A DNA stretch of 7,691 nt from the NCBI GenBank assembly GCA_034716535.1, contig JAYEJW010000500.1:1-7691 (forward strand), written 5' to 3'. The notes below the pieces were generated by a model. The model ran no database searches and had not been told where the DNA came from. It saw nothing but the letters and a program-made list of their open reading frames with translations. This DNA is from JAYEJW01 sp034716535. GTDB lineage: Bacteria; Pseudomonadota; Gammaproteobacteria; Chromatiales; Chromatiaceae. Below, in pieces: positions 1 to 6,090 of this stretch. Each line of letters opens with the position of its first letter. Position 1 is the stretch's first letter. Position numbers and translations under genes: made by a program.

Positions 1-65
1 TGTAGTGGTCAGAAGCTCTCAGTGTTTACAAAACATAGCGGTTTTGAAAAATAGGGTCATATACA

Positions 66-431
66 GTGTCATACTTACAGCACTCTTTATCATCACCAAC
101 TCTCTACGCCATCCCAAACGGAATCAAACGCATCAACTGGCTAACTCTCCTTGGGAACACATTAGTCGAGAACCTCGGCGGATACGATTACTTGGAAAGC
201 GAACTTCGGGATGGCATCTCCATTTATCGCGTCCAGAAAGGAATCATTATTCGAGCTGGCACTGCACCAAGCATTGGCGATGTAAACAGGAAGGATTTTC
301 TTCCTGCGTACCACAAAGTTGGAAGCGTACTTCAGCCATTGCGTGCTACCGACCACCCCGCCTTCATCATGAAAGAGGAAGATTTCGATGATGAAGCGAC
401 GGAGGCTTGGTTGGATCATTTCGATAGTTGA
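66..431 (+). CDS. C-terminal remnant of a type VI immunity family protein (DUF3396)
   Basis: A 121-residue frame opens with GTG at 66 and ends with TGA at 429-431. Residues 14-100 look like the C-terminal part of DUF3396, a family annotated as type VI secretion immunity: AIPNGIKRINWLTLLG, then LGG, a GIIIRAG strand, the segment IGDVNRKDFLPAYHKVG, and a final VLQPLR. Family members, as I recall them, are about 300-390 residues, so the N-terminal two thirds are missing. In-frame stops at 36-38 and 45-47 block extension upstream, and I see no matching N-terminal part in the other forward frames. The start is therefore probably fortuitous and the breakpoint lies near 66-100. Immunity proteins of this kind protect the producer from a co-encoded T6SS effector; no effector gene is present here. 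I infer a decayed or recombined cassette; whether a short product is made is unknown. Confidence 0.6.
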   Translation: MSYLQHSLSSPTLYAIPNGIKRINWLTLLGNTLVENLGGYDYLESELRDGISIYRVQKGIIIRAGTAPSIGDVNRKDFLPAYHKVGSVLQPLRATDHPAFIMKEEDFDDEATEAWLDHFDS

Positions 432-449
432 CCAAGGTCTCGACTCGCG

Positions 450-1226
450 ATGTGTGCTGCAGCGAACGGTTCATTACCTTTTGTCGTTGAAGGGAGGGTT
501 GCACCGTCAACCCGCCCAGAGTTGCTTGAAGTTGTCATCGAAGCGACTTCACGTTCGGGGCCACTGGAGAAGACACAGCGTCTGTTTGACTTGTGGGCCG
601 CCGCTGCCGATCTCGGAGCATTTAGCAGCGAAAGCGCAGAAGGGAGGCTTGGAGAAATGAAAATTCAATCACTGGTTAAGCCGCATGCGGGGGCGATCAA
701 CGCCATCGTCGAACATACGGGTATCGACGCCGGCGCCTATCGCGTTTTGCTCAACATGCTCGCACAAAACCACTACGTAAATGAACAGCTTGCGCGAGTG
801 TATCTGGGAATCAAAGGTGAGGAACCAAGGAAGGTTGTGGGGCTCGACAGCATCCTGTATCGCAGATGCGCCCCCCATGCTGACTCGCCCCCTTTTGTAC
901 TCTACATACCTCAGCCCTTGGAGGAGAACGAGCAACCTGTAATTCGCATAGAGTTTGCAAGGAATCTGTCACAGACCGAGTTCGATTTCGTTGCCGGCAG
1001 CCTCCAAATCTGGGATGACATCATAGCCTCCGGCGGGTTTGCGGACACGTTTGATCGAATCGACCTTATGGAGCCATCAGGGGAGTGCTACATGCTCTCC
1101 CCTAATACAGTTGAGCATCCGTGCGACGGATCTCCGGACCAACCCGTCGCTTATGATGCGTTGATCAACATGGCCATAAAAGTCAATGCCACGTATTGCC
1201 CAATCGTGGTCCTGGAGATTGACTAA
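450..1226 (+). CDS. uncharacterised protein, 258 aa, beside the immunity remnant
   Basis: I do not recognise a named family. The frame is open from ATG 450 to TAA 1224-1226. It has no signal peptide or membrane segment, so the product is probably cytosolic. The N-terminal part (residues 10-60) alternates a short strand (PFVVEGRV) with helices, including LFDLWAAAADLGAFSSE. The C-terminal part contains aromatic and acidic segments such as FVLYIPQPLEENEQPV and IWDDIIASGGFAD. Start choice is uncertain: ATG 450 has only a weak AAGG upstream, whereas ATG 657 follows an AGGGAGG motif at good spacing. The segment before 657 still reads as plausible protein, so I keep 450. The gene lies 18 bases after the DUF3396 remnant in the same direction, so a shared transcript is likely. 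A role as an immunity or accessory protein is inferred from position only. Confidence 0.7.
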   Translation: MCAAANGSLPFVVEGRVAPSTRPELLEVVIEATSRSGPLEKTQRLFDLWAAAADLGAFSSESAEGRLGEMKIQSLVKPHAGAINAIVEHTGIDAGAYRVLLNMLAQNHYVNEQLARVYLGIKGEEPRKVVGLDSILYRRCAPHADSPPFVLYIPQPLEENEQPVIRIEFARNLSQTEFDFVAGSLQIWDDIIASGGFADTFDRIDLMEPSGECYMLSPNTVEHPCDGSPDQPVAYDALINMAIKVNATYCPIVVLEID

Positions 1227-1308
1227 GAGAGGAGGAACTCCAGGGACAGGTACCTAGTCTTTATCCTAACGGAAAATGACGGGATTCCGGCAGAGTTGGT
1301 TTTCGATC

Positions 1309-1326
1309 AGTATCGACCAGAGACAA
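1309..1326 (-). pseudogene. vapC: vapC toxin, first codons only
   Basis: Directly after the vapB stop on the minus strand, TTG (complement of 1324-1326) opens the short frame LSLVDTD. The LVDT motif (1309-1320) matches the start of PIN-domain VapC toxins, typically M-x-L-V-D-T-S-V-W, where this aspartate is the first catalytic acidic residue. After LVDT the frame loses resemblance (DRKPTLPESRHF) and stops shortly after. The spacing to vapB is what an intact vapBC operon shows. The toxin is therefore deleted from about its sixth codon. The call rests on a few residues plus context. Confidence 0.5.
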
Positions 1327-1328
1327 GG

Positions 1329-1529
1329 CTAGCTCTCTCCGCTTCGGGACCGCTTGTAGTCGCAGTCGGGATCCATGCCCTCGCTGCCGTACAGATCCAT
1401 GAGGTTCTTGCGCTTGTGTCGGGCGACAAATTCACGCAACGCCCGATCTACGGGTTCGCGCTTGGTGTTGACGTTCGAGACAGTGAAAGCCTCTTCGACG
1501 AGAGCATCGCCGATAACGATGTTCGGGAT
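1329..1529 (-). pseudogene. vapB: VapB-family antitoxin, start codon lost
   Basis: The minus strand from 1529 down to the TAG at 1331-1329 encodes 66 residues that read as a VapB antitoxin. NIVIGDALVEEAF is the N-terminal strand and helix, NVNTKREPVDRALREFV carries the hallmark TKRE-V--ALREF motif of the ribbon-helix-helix-like family, and RKNLMDLYGSEGMDPDCDYK is the toxin-binding tail with the usual D-YDYK ending. VapB binds and neutralises the VapC RNase and represses its own operon. The expected opening (M-R-T-N-I-V) is replaced: the codons before NIV read G-I-P, and an in-frame TGA lies two codons upstream of that, inside the direct repeats at 1529-1612. No ATG, GTG or TTG precedes the conserved core. 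With vapC also missing, the locus is a relic. Confidence 0.75.
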
Positions 1530-1612
1530 ACCTCAGGGCCAGGGATACCTCAGGGCCAGACCACGTTTTCCGGATACCTCAGGGCCTACCTCAGGGCCAG
1601 ACCACGTTTTCC
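1529..1612. repeat. cluster of four short direct repeats
   Basis: The 12-base unit TACCTCAGGGCC occurs perfectly at 1529-1540, 1546-1557, 1575-1586 and 1587-1598. Copies two and four carry the same 14-base extension AGACCACGTTTTCC (1558-1571 and 1599-1612), so a longer 26-base unit is repeated with a 41-base offset. Copies one to three are preceded by GGA. Spacing is irregular (17, 29, 12), which suggests nested duplication. The cluster abuts the broken 5' end of vapB. Confidence 0.9.
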
Positions 1613-1774
1613 GCGTTGGCCACCACTGGCTGGAAGGGGTACGGCACGTGGTGAAGAACGTGGTGCCTTTTGGATCCGCACTCGCCGATAACAACATTGG
1701 CAGAATGCGGCGAGGAGCCGCGTAGATAGAGCAACGCGCAGGGGTCTCCCGTTGTCCATGACGACGGGAAATTC
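1613..1774. other. short stretch without a convincing gene
   Basis: Frames here lack domain-like content on either strand. On the minus strand 1683-1701 resembles the vapB segment at 1508-1526 (shared GTTATCGGCGA, read as VVIGE against IVIGD). This may be chance or a small degenerate duplication. I see no promoter or terminator with confidence. Confidence 0.3.
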
Positions 1775-1861
1775 GGGAAACGGAGACTAAATCGGCCCTG
1801 ACGCTCATCTGAATGTACCCACTTTCGCTCACCAAAAATGACCCACCAGTTACTCCAGAAT

Positions 1862-1946
1862 AAACACCAAGTGGATGAAAGCCAAGGGATGAGTCAGTGG
1901 GTAAGAACAAGCCCATATGTCGTTGGCTTTAATCCACTTGGTGTTT
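1862..1946. repeat. 24-bp-arm inverted repeat with 37-base loop
   Basis: Positions 1862-1885 and 1923-1946 are reverse complements with a single mismatch in 24 (G at 1877 against the T expected from A1931). The loop is 1886-1922. The stem contains ACACCAAGTGGAT. No T-run follows on either side, so a simple intrinsic terminator is unlikely. It lies centrally in the element at 1775-2075. Confidence 0.9.
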
Positions 1947-1991
1947 GCTAGAAAAAGAAACAAGACAAATGCACCTTATGAAAAACACAGC

Positions 1992-2007
1992 GTTGGCGCG
2001 CGCCAAC
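1992..2007. repeat. perfect 16-bp palindrome
   Basis: GTTGGCGCGCGCCAAC reads identically on both strands and lies immediately inside the right-hand GTGGGTC motif of the element. A similar GCGCGCCAACAG stretch occurs near IS21-type ends, from memory; it could also be a protein-binding site. Confidence 0.85.
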
Positions 2008-2100
2008 AGTGGGTCCGTTTCTTTGAGCACAAGTGGGTCAGGATTGGTAAGCGTTCAGATAAATCGGCGTTTCCCGCAAGTTGACGAAGAAGCAGACTTA

Positions 2101-3537
2101 CTAGAACTCCACCCTCACACCAGCGCTGAAGGCGTTATAGCTCACGCCGTCGTAGTCGAGCAGGGTGTTGTAGGAGATGAAGCCCGATTTACCTTGCGCG
2201 AATTGTGCCGAAACGCCAATGGCCAGATCGATATAGTCTCGATCAGGCTTGTTGGTAAGCACAAACAGAGGCGTGTTGTTGATGTCGTTGACGAACCGGG
2301 CACCAACGCTCTCTTGATCGTTTTTGAACTCGTGAATCCAGCCCAGACGCAGTTGCGGCACAATAACGCCGTGTGCGTGGCTGATCGCTCTGGCGATCTG
2401 AATGCCGAGGTTCGACGTCAACGATTCGTAGGTCTGGGAGTCTATGGCGAGCCCCATGCTACCGCCGACACCCTTCGGGTCCGACATGCGTTCGCTGTAC
2501 CCGTCCAACTTGTTCTGGAGGTAATTAATGCGAAGCTCCGGTGTAAACGACCACGCCTCACGGTTGATCGTGTAGCCCGCCCCAAGGTTGAAGTTCCAGA
2601 GATCCGCATCGGGGTCGGACTTCGCGGTTTGATTGGCATCGATGCCGTCGATCGAATATTGGATCCTGCGCTTCAGAGTATAGTCACTAACGCCATAGCC
2701 GATCAGGCCATCGAAAAAGAGGCCGCTGGGAAGAAAGTAGCTACCGTAAGCGGATAGCCCCCAGGCGTCGCCCGACATGCTGCCGCGATTGCTGTCGAAA
2801 TCGACATCCCCATCCGCGTAGCGGAGGGACAGGCCACCGAAAAAGTTGTCTGCAAAGCGGTAGTCGATGCCGCCGACGACAGACCAGGCGTCGTAATCGT
2901 AGCCGGGCTGAAAATCCGTGGTGTCCTCGTCGCCGGTGACATAGTCCGCGTTGAGGAAGCCGCCGAATCGCCCGAACGCGACATCGCCGCTTGCTGCACC
3001 TCCCGTTTGTCCCCGGAACAGGCTGTTCGCAGCGAGGGCCGCGCCGGGTTGGTAAGTCGGCGAGCCACCTGCGATCCGGATGCGCTCCAAGCGGTTCTGT
3101 ACGAGCGCGACGCTCACTCTTGTGGCTCGGCCGGCAGCGGAGTTTTGCGCGTTGATCTGATCGGCGGCCAGATCGGTGAGCGCCTGGGCTGATGCGTCCG
3201 GCGAGTCAGTAGTGGCGCCTCCAACGATTAGGTTGCAGTCATCCTGAAAAGCTTGGTTGTTCGGTGCCCCCGTTTCGTTTTTTCCCGTAACGCAAGTGTC
3301 GCCGATCGCCGTACCGGCAATTTGGCCGTTGACAGTGGTCAGATCCAAGGCCTCATCGTAAGCCGACGGGAGATTTGATGCTACCGCAAAGGCGGGCACA
3401 ACCGCTTCAGCAACAAGCCAAAGCAGCGCTAACAGACGCGGTGAGTACCCAGGTACAGCGAGCACCGAACAGTTCGCCGCAGCACTTCCAGAGTCACCCA
3501 AACCGCTTGTGCTGCGGACCAAATTCCAAAATTCCAT
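2101..3537 (-). CDS. autotransporter-type outer-membrane beta-barrel protein
   Basis: The product (478 aa from the ATG at 3537) ends in an autotransporter barrel (PF03797 type) of about 280 residues. The barrel shows alternating amphipathic strands such as WSVVGGIDYRFADNFFGGLS and YGSYFLPSGLFFDGLIGYG, and terminates in AGVRVEF with the C-terminal Phe used in outer-membrane barrel assembly. Before it lies a Sec signal (LLALLWLVAEAVVPAFA, cleavage likely before VAS) and a short passenger of about 140 residues with two cysteines about 22 apart that could form a disulfide. A helix-like linker (LVQNRLERIRIAG) precedes the barrel. No enzymatic motif is visible. ATG 3537 is chosen because GGGAGG lies 10 bases upstream; it gives a 24-residue extension before GTG 3465, which would yield a classical short signal peptide but lacks a ribosome site. 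The frame is open to ATG 3609. It is transcribed alone. Confidence 0.85.
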   Translation of the reverse strand: MEFWNLVRSTSGLGDSGSAAANCSVLAVPGYSPRLLALLWLVAEAVVPAFAVASNLPSAYDEALDLTTVNGQIAGTAIGDTCVTGKNETGAPNNQAFQDDCNLIVGGATTDSPDASAQALTDLAADQINAQNSAAGRATRVSVALVQNRLERIRIAGGSPTYQPGAALAANSLFRGQTGGAASGDVAFGRFGGFLNADYVTGDEDTTDFQPGYDYDAWSVVGGIDYRFADNFFGGLSLRYADGDVDFDSNRGSMSGDAWGLSAYGSYFLPSGLFFDGLIGYGVSDYTLKRRIQYSIDGIDANQTAKSDPDADLWNFNLGAGYTINREAWSFTPELRINYLQNKLDGYSERMSDPKGVGGSMGLAIDSQTYESLTSNLGIQIARAISHAHGVIVPQLRLGWIHEFKNDQESVGARFVNDINNTPLFVLTNKPDRDYIDLAIGVSAQFAQGKSGFISYNTLLDYDGVSYNAFSAGVRVEF

Positions 3538-3545
3538 CGAATTAA

Positions 3546-3553
3546 ACCCTCCC
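3546..3553 (-). promoter_or_regulatory. ribosome binding site deciding the autotransporter start
   Basis: On the minus strand GGGAGGGT is followed 8 bases later by ATG at 3537. It is the only strong Shine-Dalgarno match among the candidate starts (3609, 3594, 3537, 3465). The spacing is slightly long. Confidence 0.4.
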
Positions 3554-3609
3554 GATACGCTTTGAAGAAAAGCGGAAACTCCCATCTGTGACATGTTTCC
3601 GCGACGCAA

Positions 3610-4180
3610 TTCGCAGAACGCTGCTTCCGGACTCCTGCACTCGTCAAACGGTTATAGCAGTTGAAAATGGCGGTGAACGCCTGCACCACAGGAGCCTCCG
3701 AATAGCGTAGCGAATCCCTTAGCATCCGGTCAGAAGGGGTAGATGTTCGCTCGTCTTCATCCGCGCTGCTGTCCTGGATGGCAAGCAAGCAAGACAACGA
3801 ATGTACGGGAGTACCCTCGACCTACAAGAAACTTCTAGCCGGCGGCTTGATTGTGCAAGAGGCTAAGAAGCCGCTGAAGAAAACGCCAACAACAGTCTCC
3901 GGATGCGCGAACCCGCCGATACGAGTGTCGTTGCGCAAAGACAACAGGCAGCTGGAATTCTAACCGCGAGCACCCTCCTCCGCAATCCGATCTGGTCAGG
4001 GTTTGAAATCATGCGGCTTTTTTAGGGTATATGTTGCAGAAAATCGACAAGCGTTTTTCGCTGTCTGAGCATCGACGCAGGGTGCATTGCCCCGAAGCGC
4101 TAAGAGACCGCGCCAGACGGCGTTGCAGGGTGGAAGTAGACGCGCGCGAAATTTGGGGCGGATCCCGATGTGCTCAAAAA
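3610..4180. other. about 570 bases without a convincing gene
   Basis: A plus-strand frame at 3778-3963 and a minus-strand frame at 3429-3797 are open, but neither shows family motifs, a ribosome site or protein-like composition, and the latter overlaps the autotransporter 5' end. A T-run follows GCGG at 4014-4023 without a clear stem. The stretch probably contains the autotransporter promoter, but I could not place it. Confidence 0.4.
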
Positions 4181-4428
4181 CTATGCCTCCCTGTCGTTCA
4201 GTTCCAACCGTCGCTCAACCCGCTCCAAACGCCTGTCCAACTCATCGAGACGGGAACTCTGACGAGCACTGTCGAAATGAGATGATGCCTGGTGGCTTTC
4301 GATACCAGACAAGCGGGCTTTCACGTCGCGCAAATCGCGGGTTCGGGTAGCGAGAGGCCACCGCGATATCTGGCAACGGCGGTTCTGCGAGCACGCGATT
4401 CGCGATGAGGGGTGATTTCGTCCGCCAT
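4181..4428 (-). pseudogene. frameshifted small coiled-coil protein
   Basis: The minus strand from 4351 to the TAG at 4183-4181 encodes ATRTRDLRDVKARLSGIE, then a hydrophilic stretch, then RLDELDRRLERVERRLEL, a clear heptad coiled coil ending in NDREA. In another frame ATG 4428 starts MADEITPH, an opening that, from memory, is common in small proteobacterial coiled-coil proteins (MADE-TP) with this kind of RLD-RLERIERRLEL tail. Between them reading must shift frame, and the middle helical part seems shortened. I infer a decayed gene with an internal deletion or indel. The C-terminal half is the better supported part. The function of such proteins is unknown to me. Confidence 0.45.
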
Positions 4429-4546
4429 GTCGACTATGTTCACTACAATTGGATCAAGCATGTTCTGGTTCGACCCGTAAGGGATTGGCCGTTCACGACA
4501 TTCCACCTCACAAGCAGAGCAGAGATAACTGCTAAGCAATACTCAA

Positions 4547-5797
4547 GTGGCGATCATCGAGTCAATCGTATCCCAACATGCCGAGGAGGCCGCCTTTCTT
4601 TGGCTTCTCAGGGATGCCGCAGTCGTTGCGCCTCACTATTCCCTGGAGGACTTGGCGGAGCTCGATGACCGGGTCGAGGCCCACATCGACGGCCTGCGCG
4701 TCGCCGGGGAGGACGGGTGGCCCTTCTGCGCAGAGGGGCTGGAGCATCAAGAAAGCGGCGAAGTATTTGCCGCGGCGGTGGTCGCACTGGAGGGCGAAAA
4801 CCGGAGTCGCGTCGAACAAGTTTATGCCGCAGTTGAGGCTGCACCGGAAACCGCCCGCGGCCTCGTGTCTGCCATTGGTTGGTTAACTCCGGACAGGCTC
4901 CAAGGTAAGGTCGCTGGACTCCTGTCCTCGGCATCTCCGCTTTGGCGACGAGTGGGCATCACGGCGTGCTCGGTCCACCGCGTCGACTGCGGGCAACATC
5001 TCACCAAGGCGATCGAGGATGCTGACTTTCCGCTGAGGGCACGTGCTCTACGCGCGACCGGGGAAACCGGACGCAGGGACTTATTACCGCTTGTCCGCCG
5101 GCAGATCCAATCGAAAGACACGGAATGTGCTTTCTGGGCCGCGTGGTCGGCAGTCCTGCTGGGAGACCGGGGGGATGGGGTGTCCGCTTTGAAAGCCATT
5201 GCTCTTTCAGAATCGCCTTTCGCAGGAGCTTCCCTGCGCACCCTGGTACGTCTCCTCAGCCCGTCCGAGGCACAAGGCTGGTTGAGAGGCTTGTCACAAA
5301 ATCCCGACCGTCAGCGCGATCTGGTTGTTGCCTGCGGCGCCGTTGGCGATCCGGTCTACGCGCCTTGGCTCATCAAGCAGATGCAGACCTCGCACAAGCT
5401 CGCGCGCGTGGCGGGAGAGGCATTCAGCTTCATCACAGGGATCGACATCTCGGAGGAAGACCTCGAGGGTGAATCGCCGGAGGGCTTCGAGTCCGGGCCT
5501 ACGGAACATCCGGAGGACGAAGACGTTTCCATGGATCCGGACGAAGACCTCCCTTGGCCCGATCCCGAACGCATTCAGGCTTGGTGGAAAGCAAACGAGG
5601 GGGGTTTCCCGGCCGGGACACGCTATCTTGTGGGAGAACCTGTCAGTGAGACTCACTGCCGAAAGGTACTCCGACTGGGATTTCAGCGACAGCGCAATGC
5701 CGCCGCCCTCGAGCTCGCGCTGCTACGACCGGATGATCCTTTGTTCGAGACTCGCGCGCCTGGTTTTCGCCAGAAAGCGCTTCTGGCAGAAAACTGA
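4547..5797 (+). CDS. TIGR02270 family protein (HEAT-like repeats)
   Basis: This 416-residue protein matches what I know of TIGR02270, a family often encoded in or near type VI secretion and VgrG loci but without a proven role. The N-terminus (QHAEEAAFLWLLRD, then LEDLAELDDRVEAHIDGLRVAG and GWPFC) is the family signature. Residues about 75-300 are paired helices of HEAT-repeat type, for example LRARALRATGETGRRDLLPL and WAAWSAVLLGD, forming a likely protein-binding scaffold. A strongly acidic linker (about 302-338: EEDLEGESPEG ... DPDEDLPWPDP) precedes a C-terminal domain with RIQAWWKANEGGFPAGTRYLVG. No signal peptide is present, so it is cytosolic. GTG 4547 is used because the conserved N-terminus begins there; no clear ribosome site precedes it. 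No T6SS structural gene is in the window. Confidence 0.85.
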   Translation: MAIIESIVSQHAEEAAFLWLLRDAAVVAPHYSLEDLAELDDRVEAHIDGLRVAGEDGWPFCAEGLEHQESGEVFAAAVVALEGENRSRVEQVYAAVEAAPETARGLVSAIGWLTPDRLQGKVAGLLSSASPLWRRVGITACSVHRVDCGQHLTKAIEDADFPLRARALRATGETGRRDLLPLVRRQIQSKDTECAFWAAWSAVLLGDRGDGVSALKAIALSESPFAGASLRTLVRLLSPSEAQGWLRGLSQNPDRQRDLVVACGAVGDPVYAPWLIKQMQTSHKLARVAGEAFSFITGIDISEEDLEGESPEGFESGPTEHPEDEDVSMDPDEDLPWPDPERIQAWWKANEGGFPAGTRYLVGEPVSETHCRKVLRLGFQRQRNAAALELALLRPDDPLFETRAPGFRQKALLAEN

Positions 5798-5829
5798 AAT
5801 CCTGTGTCGTACGGATATACTTGAGGTTG

Positions 5830-5931
5830 GAACTTGTCATTTCGGCGCGATTTGCCGAAGACAAGTCGGGCTACCTCTCTTACAACGCTCTGCGATCCGG
5901 CGACGATGGCGTTACGTTCAAAGCGCTTACT
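5830..5931 (+). pseudogene. fragment of a second autotransporter barrel C-terminus
   Basis: The plus-strand frame reads LELVISARFAEDKSGYLSYNA then LRSGDDGVTFKAL. It aligns with the end of the intact autotransporter (VSAQFAQGKSGFISYNTLL then DYDGVSYNAF), keeping the KSG-SYN and DGV motifs. The final strand ending in Phe is absent, and the frame drifts into unrelated residues before stopping at 6031-6033. Nothing barrel-like precedes 5821; the TIGR02270 stop is only about 30 bases upstream. It is therefore a relic of about 33 codons from a paralogous gene. DNA identity with the intact copy is only partial, so the copies are old or came from different sources. Confidence 0.6.
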
Positions 5932-6064
5932 AACCCAAACATGGCATGCACGACAGGTTCTCTCCCCCCTCACTCTGTCTCGACCCGCGGGGGCGCGCGG
6001 CCGATGTCGCCCAAGCCAAGAGCTTCTTGGTAAAGCCAGCGTGAGCCCGAGTTACGATGAGCGA

Positions 6065-6076
6065 GCGAAGCTTCGC
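6065..6076. repeat. 12-bp palindrome upstream of the lipoprotein start
   Basis: GCGAAGCTTCGC is a perfect palindrome ending 14 bases before the ATG at 6091, where it could form a small hairpin over the ribosome-binding region or serve as an operator. Function is not shown. Confidence 0.5.
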
Positions 6077-6090
6077 AGCACGGAACTAAC

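Larger units (their letters stand above)
1775..2075. mobile_element. MITE-like or IS21-type end remnant with long imperfect inverted ends
   Basis: Positions 1775-1847 and the complement of 2009-2075 align over most of their length. Both begin GGGAAACG, pass through similar AAATCGG or CGATTTAT segments, and contain two spaced copies of a CCCAC-core motif (for example GTACCCACTTTCGCTCA and GACCCACTTGTGCTCA), ending with GACCCAC or GGACCCAC. Repeated GTGGGTC motifs and a GCGCGCCAACAG sequence resemble the multiple terminal repeats of IS21-family elements, from memory. No transposase frame lies between the ends. The block sits just after the stop of the minus-strand autotransporter gene. It may be a non-autonomous derivative bounded near 1775 and 2075, or two separate IS ends facing each other; I cannot tell which side is outer. 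Confidence 0.5.

Noticed and set aside
1240..1275. GGACAGGTACCTAGTC motif as an IS end
   Set aside because: GGACAGGTACC-type sequences occur near transposase genes in proteobacteria from memory, but one partial copy without a partner end is not enough.
1529..1612. Repeat cluster as a CRISPR array
   Set aside because: Units are 12 bases, spacing is 12-29 and irregular, there are no unique uniform spacers and no cas genes.
1296..1725. Two overlapping plus-strand frames
   Set aside because: They cross the antisense of vapB and the repeat cluster; the repeated SGP/QGQ segments come from DNA repeats, not protein structure.
1862..1946. Integron attC site
   Set aside because: The arms lack the GTTRRRY and RYYYAAC core pair at the ends, and no integrase or cassette structure is seen.
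1945..2757. 270-codon plus-strand open frame
   Set aside because: It is antisense to the autotransporter barrel, whose motifs and C-terminal Phe are clear on the minus strand; the plus frame shows no domain.
3429..3797. 122-codon minus-strand frame overlapping the autotransporter start
   Set aside because: No family features; it overlaps the signal-peptide coding region of a clearly real gene in another frame.
3778..3963. 61-codon plus-strand frame
   Set aside because: No ribosome site, no recognisable motif and basic low-information composition.
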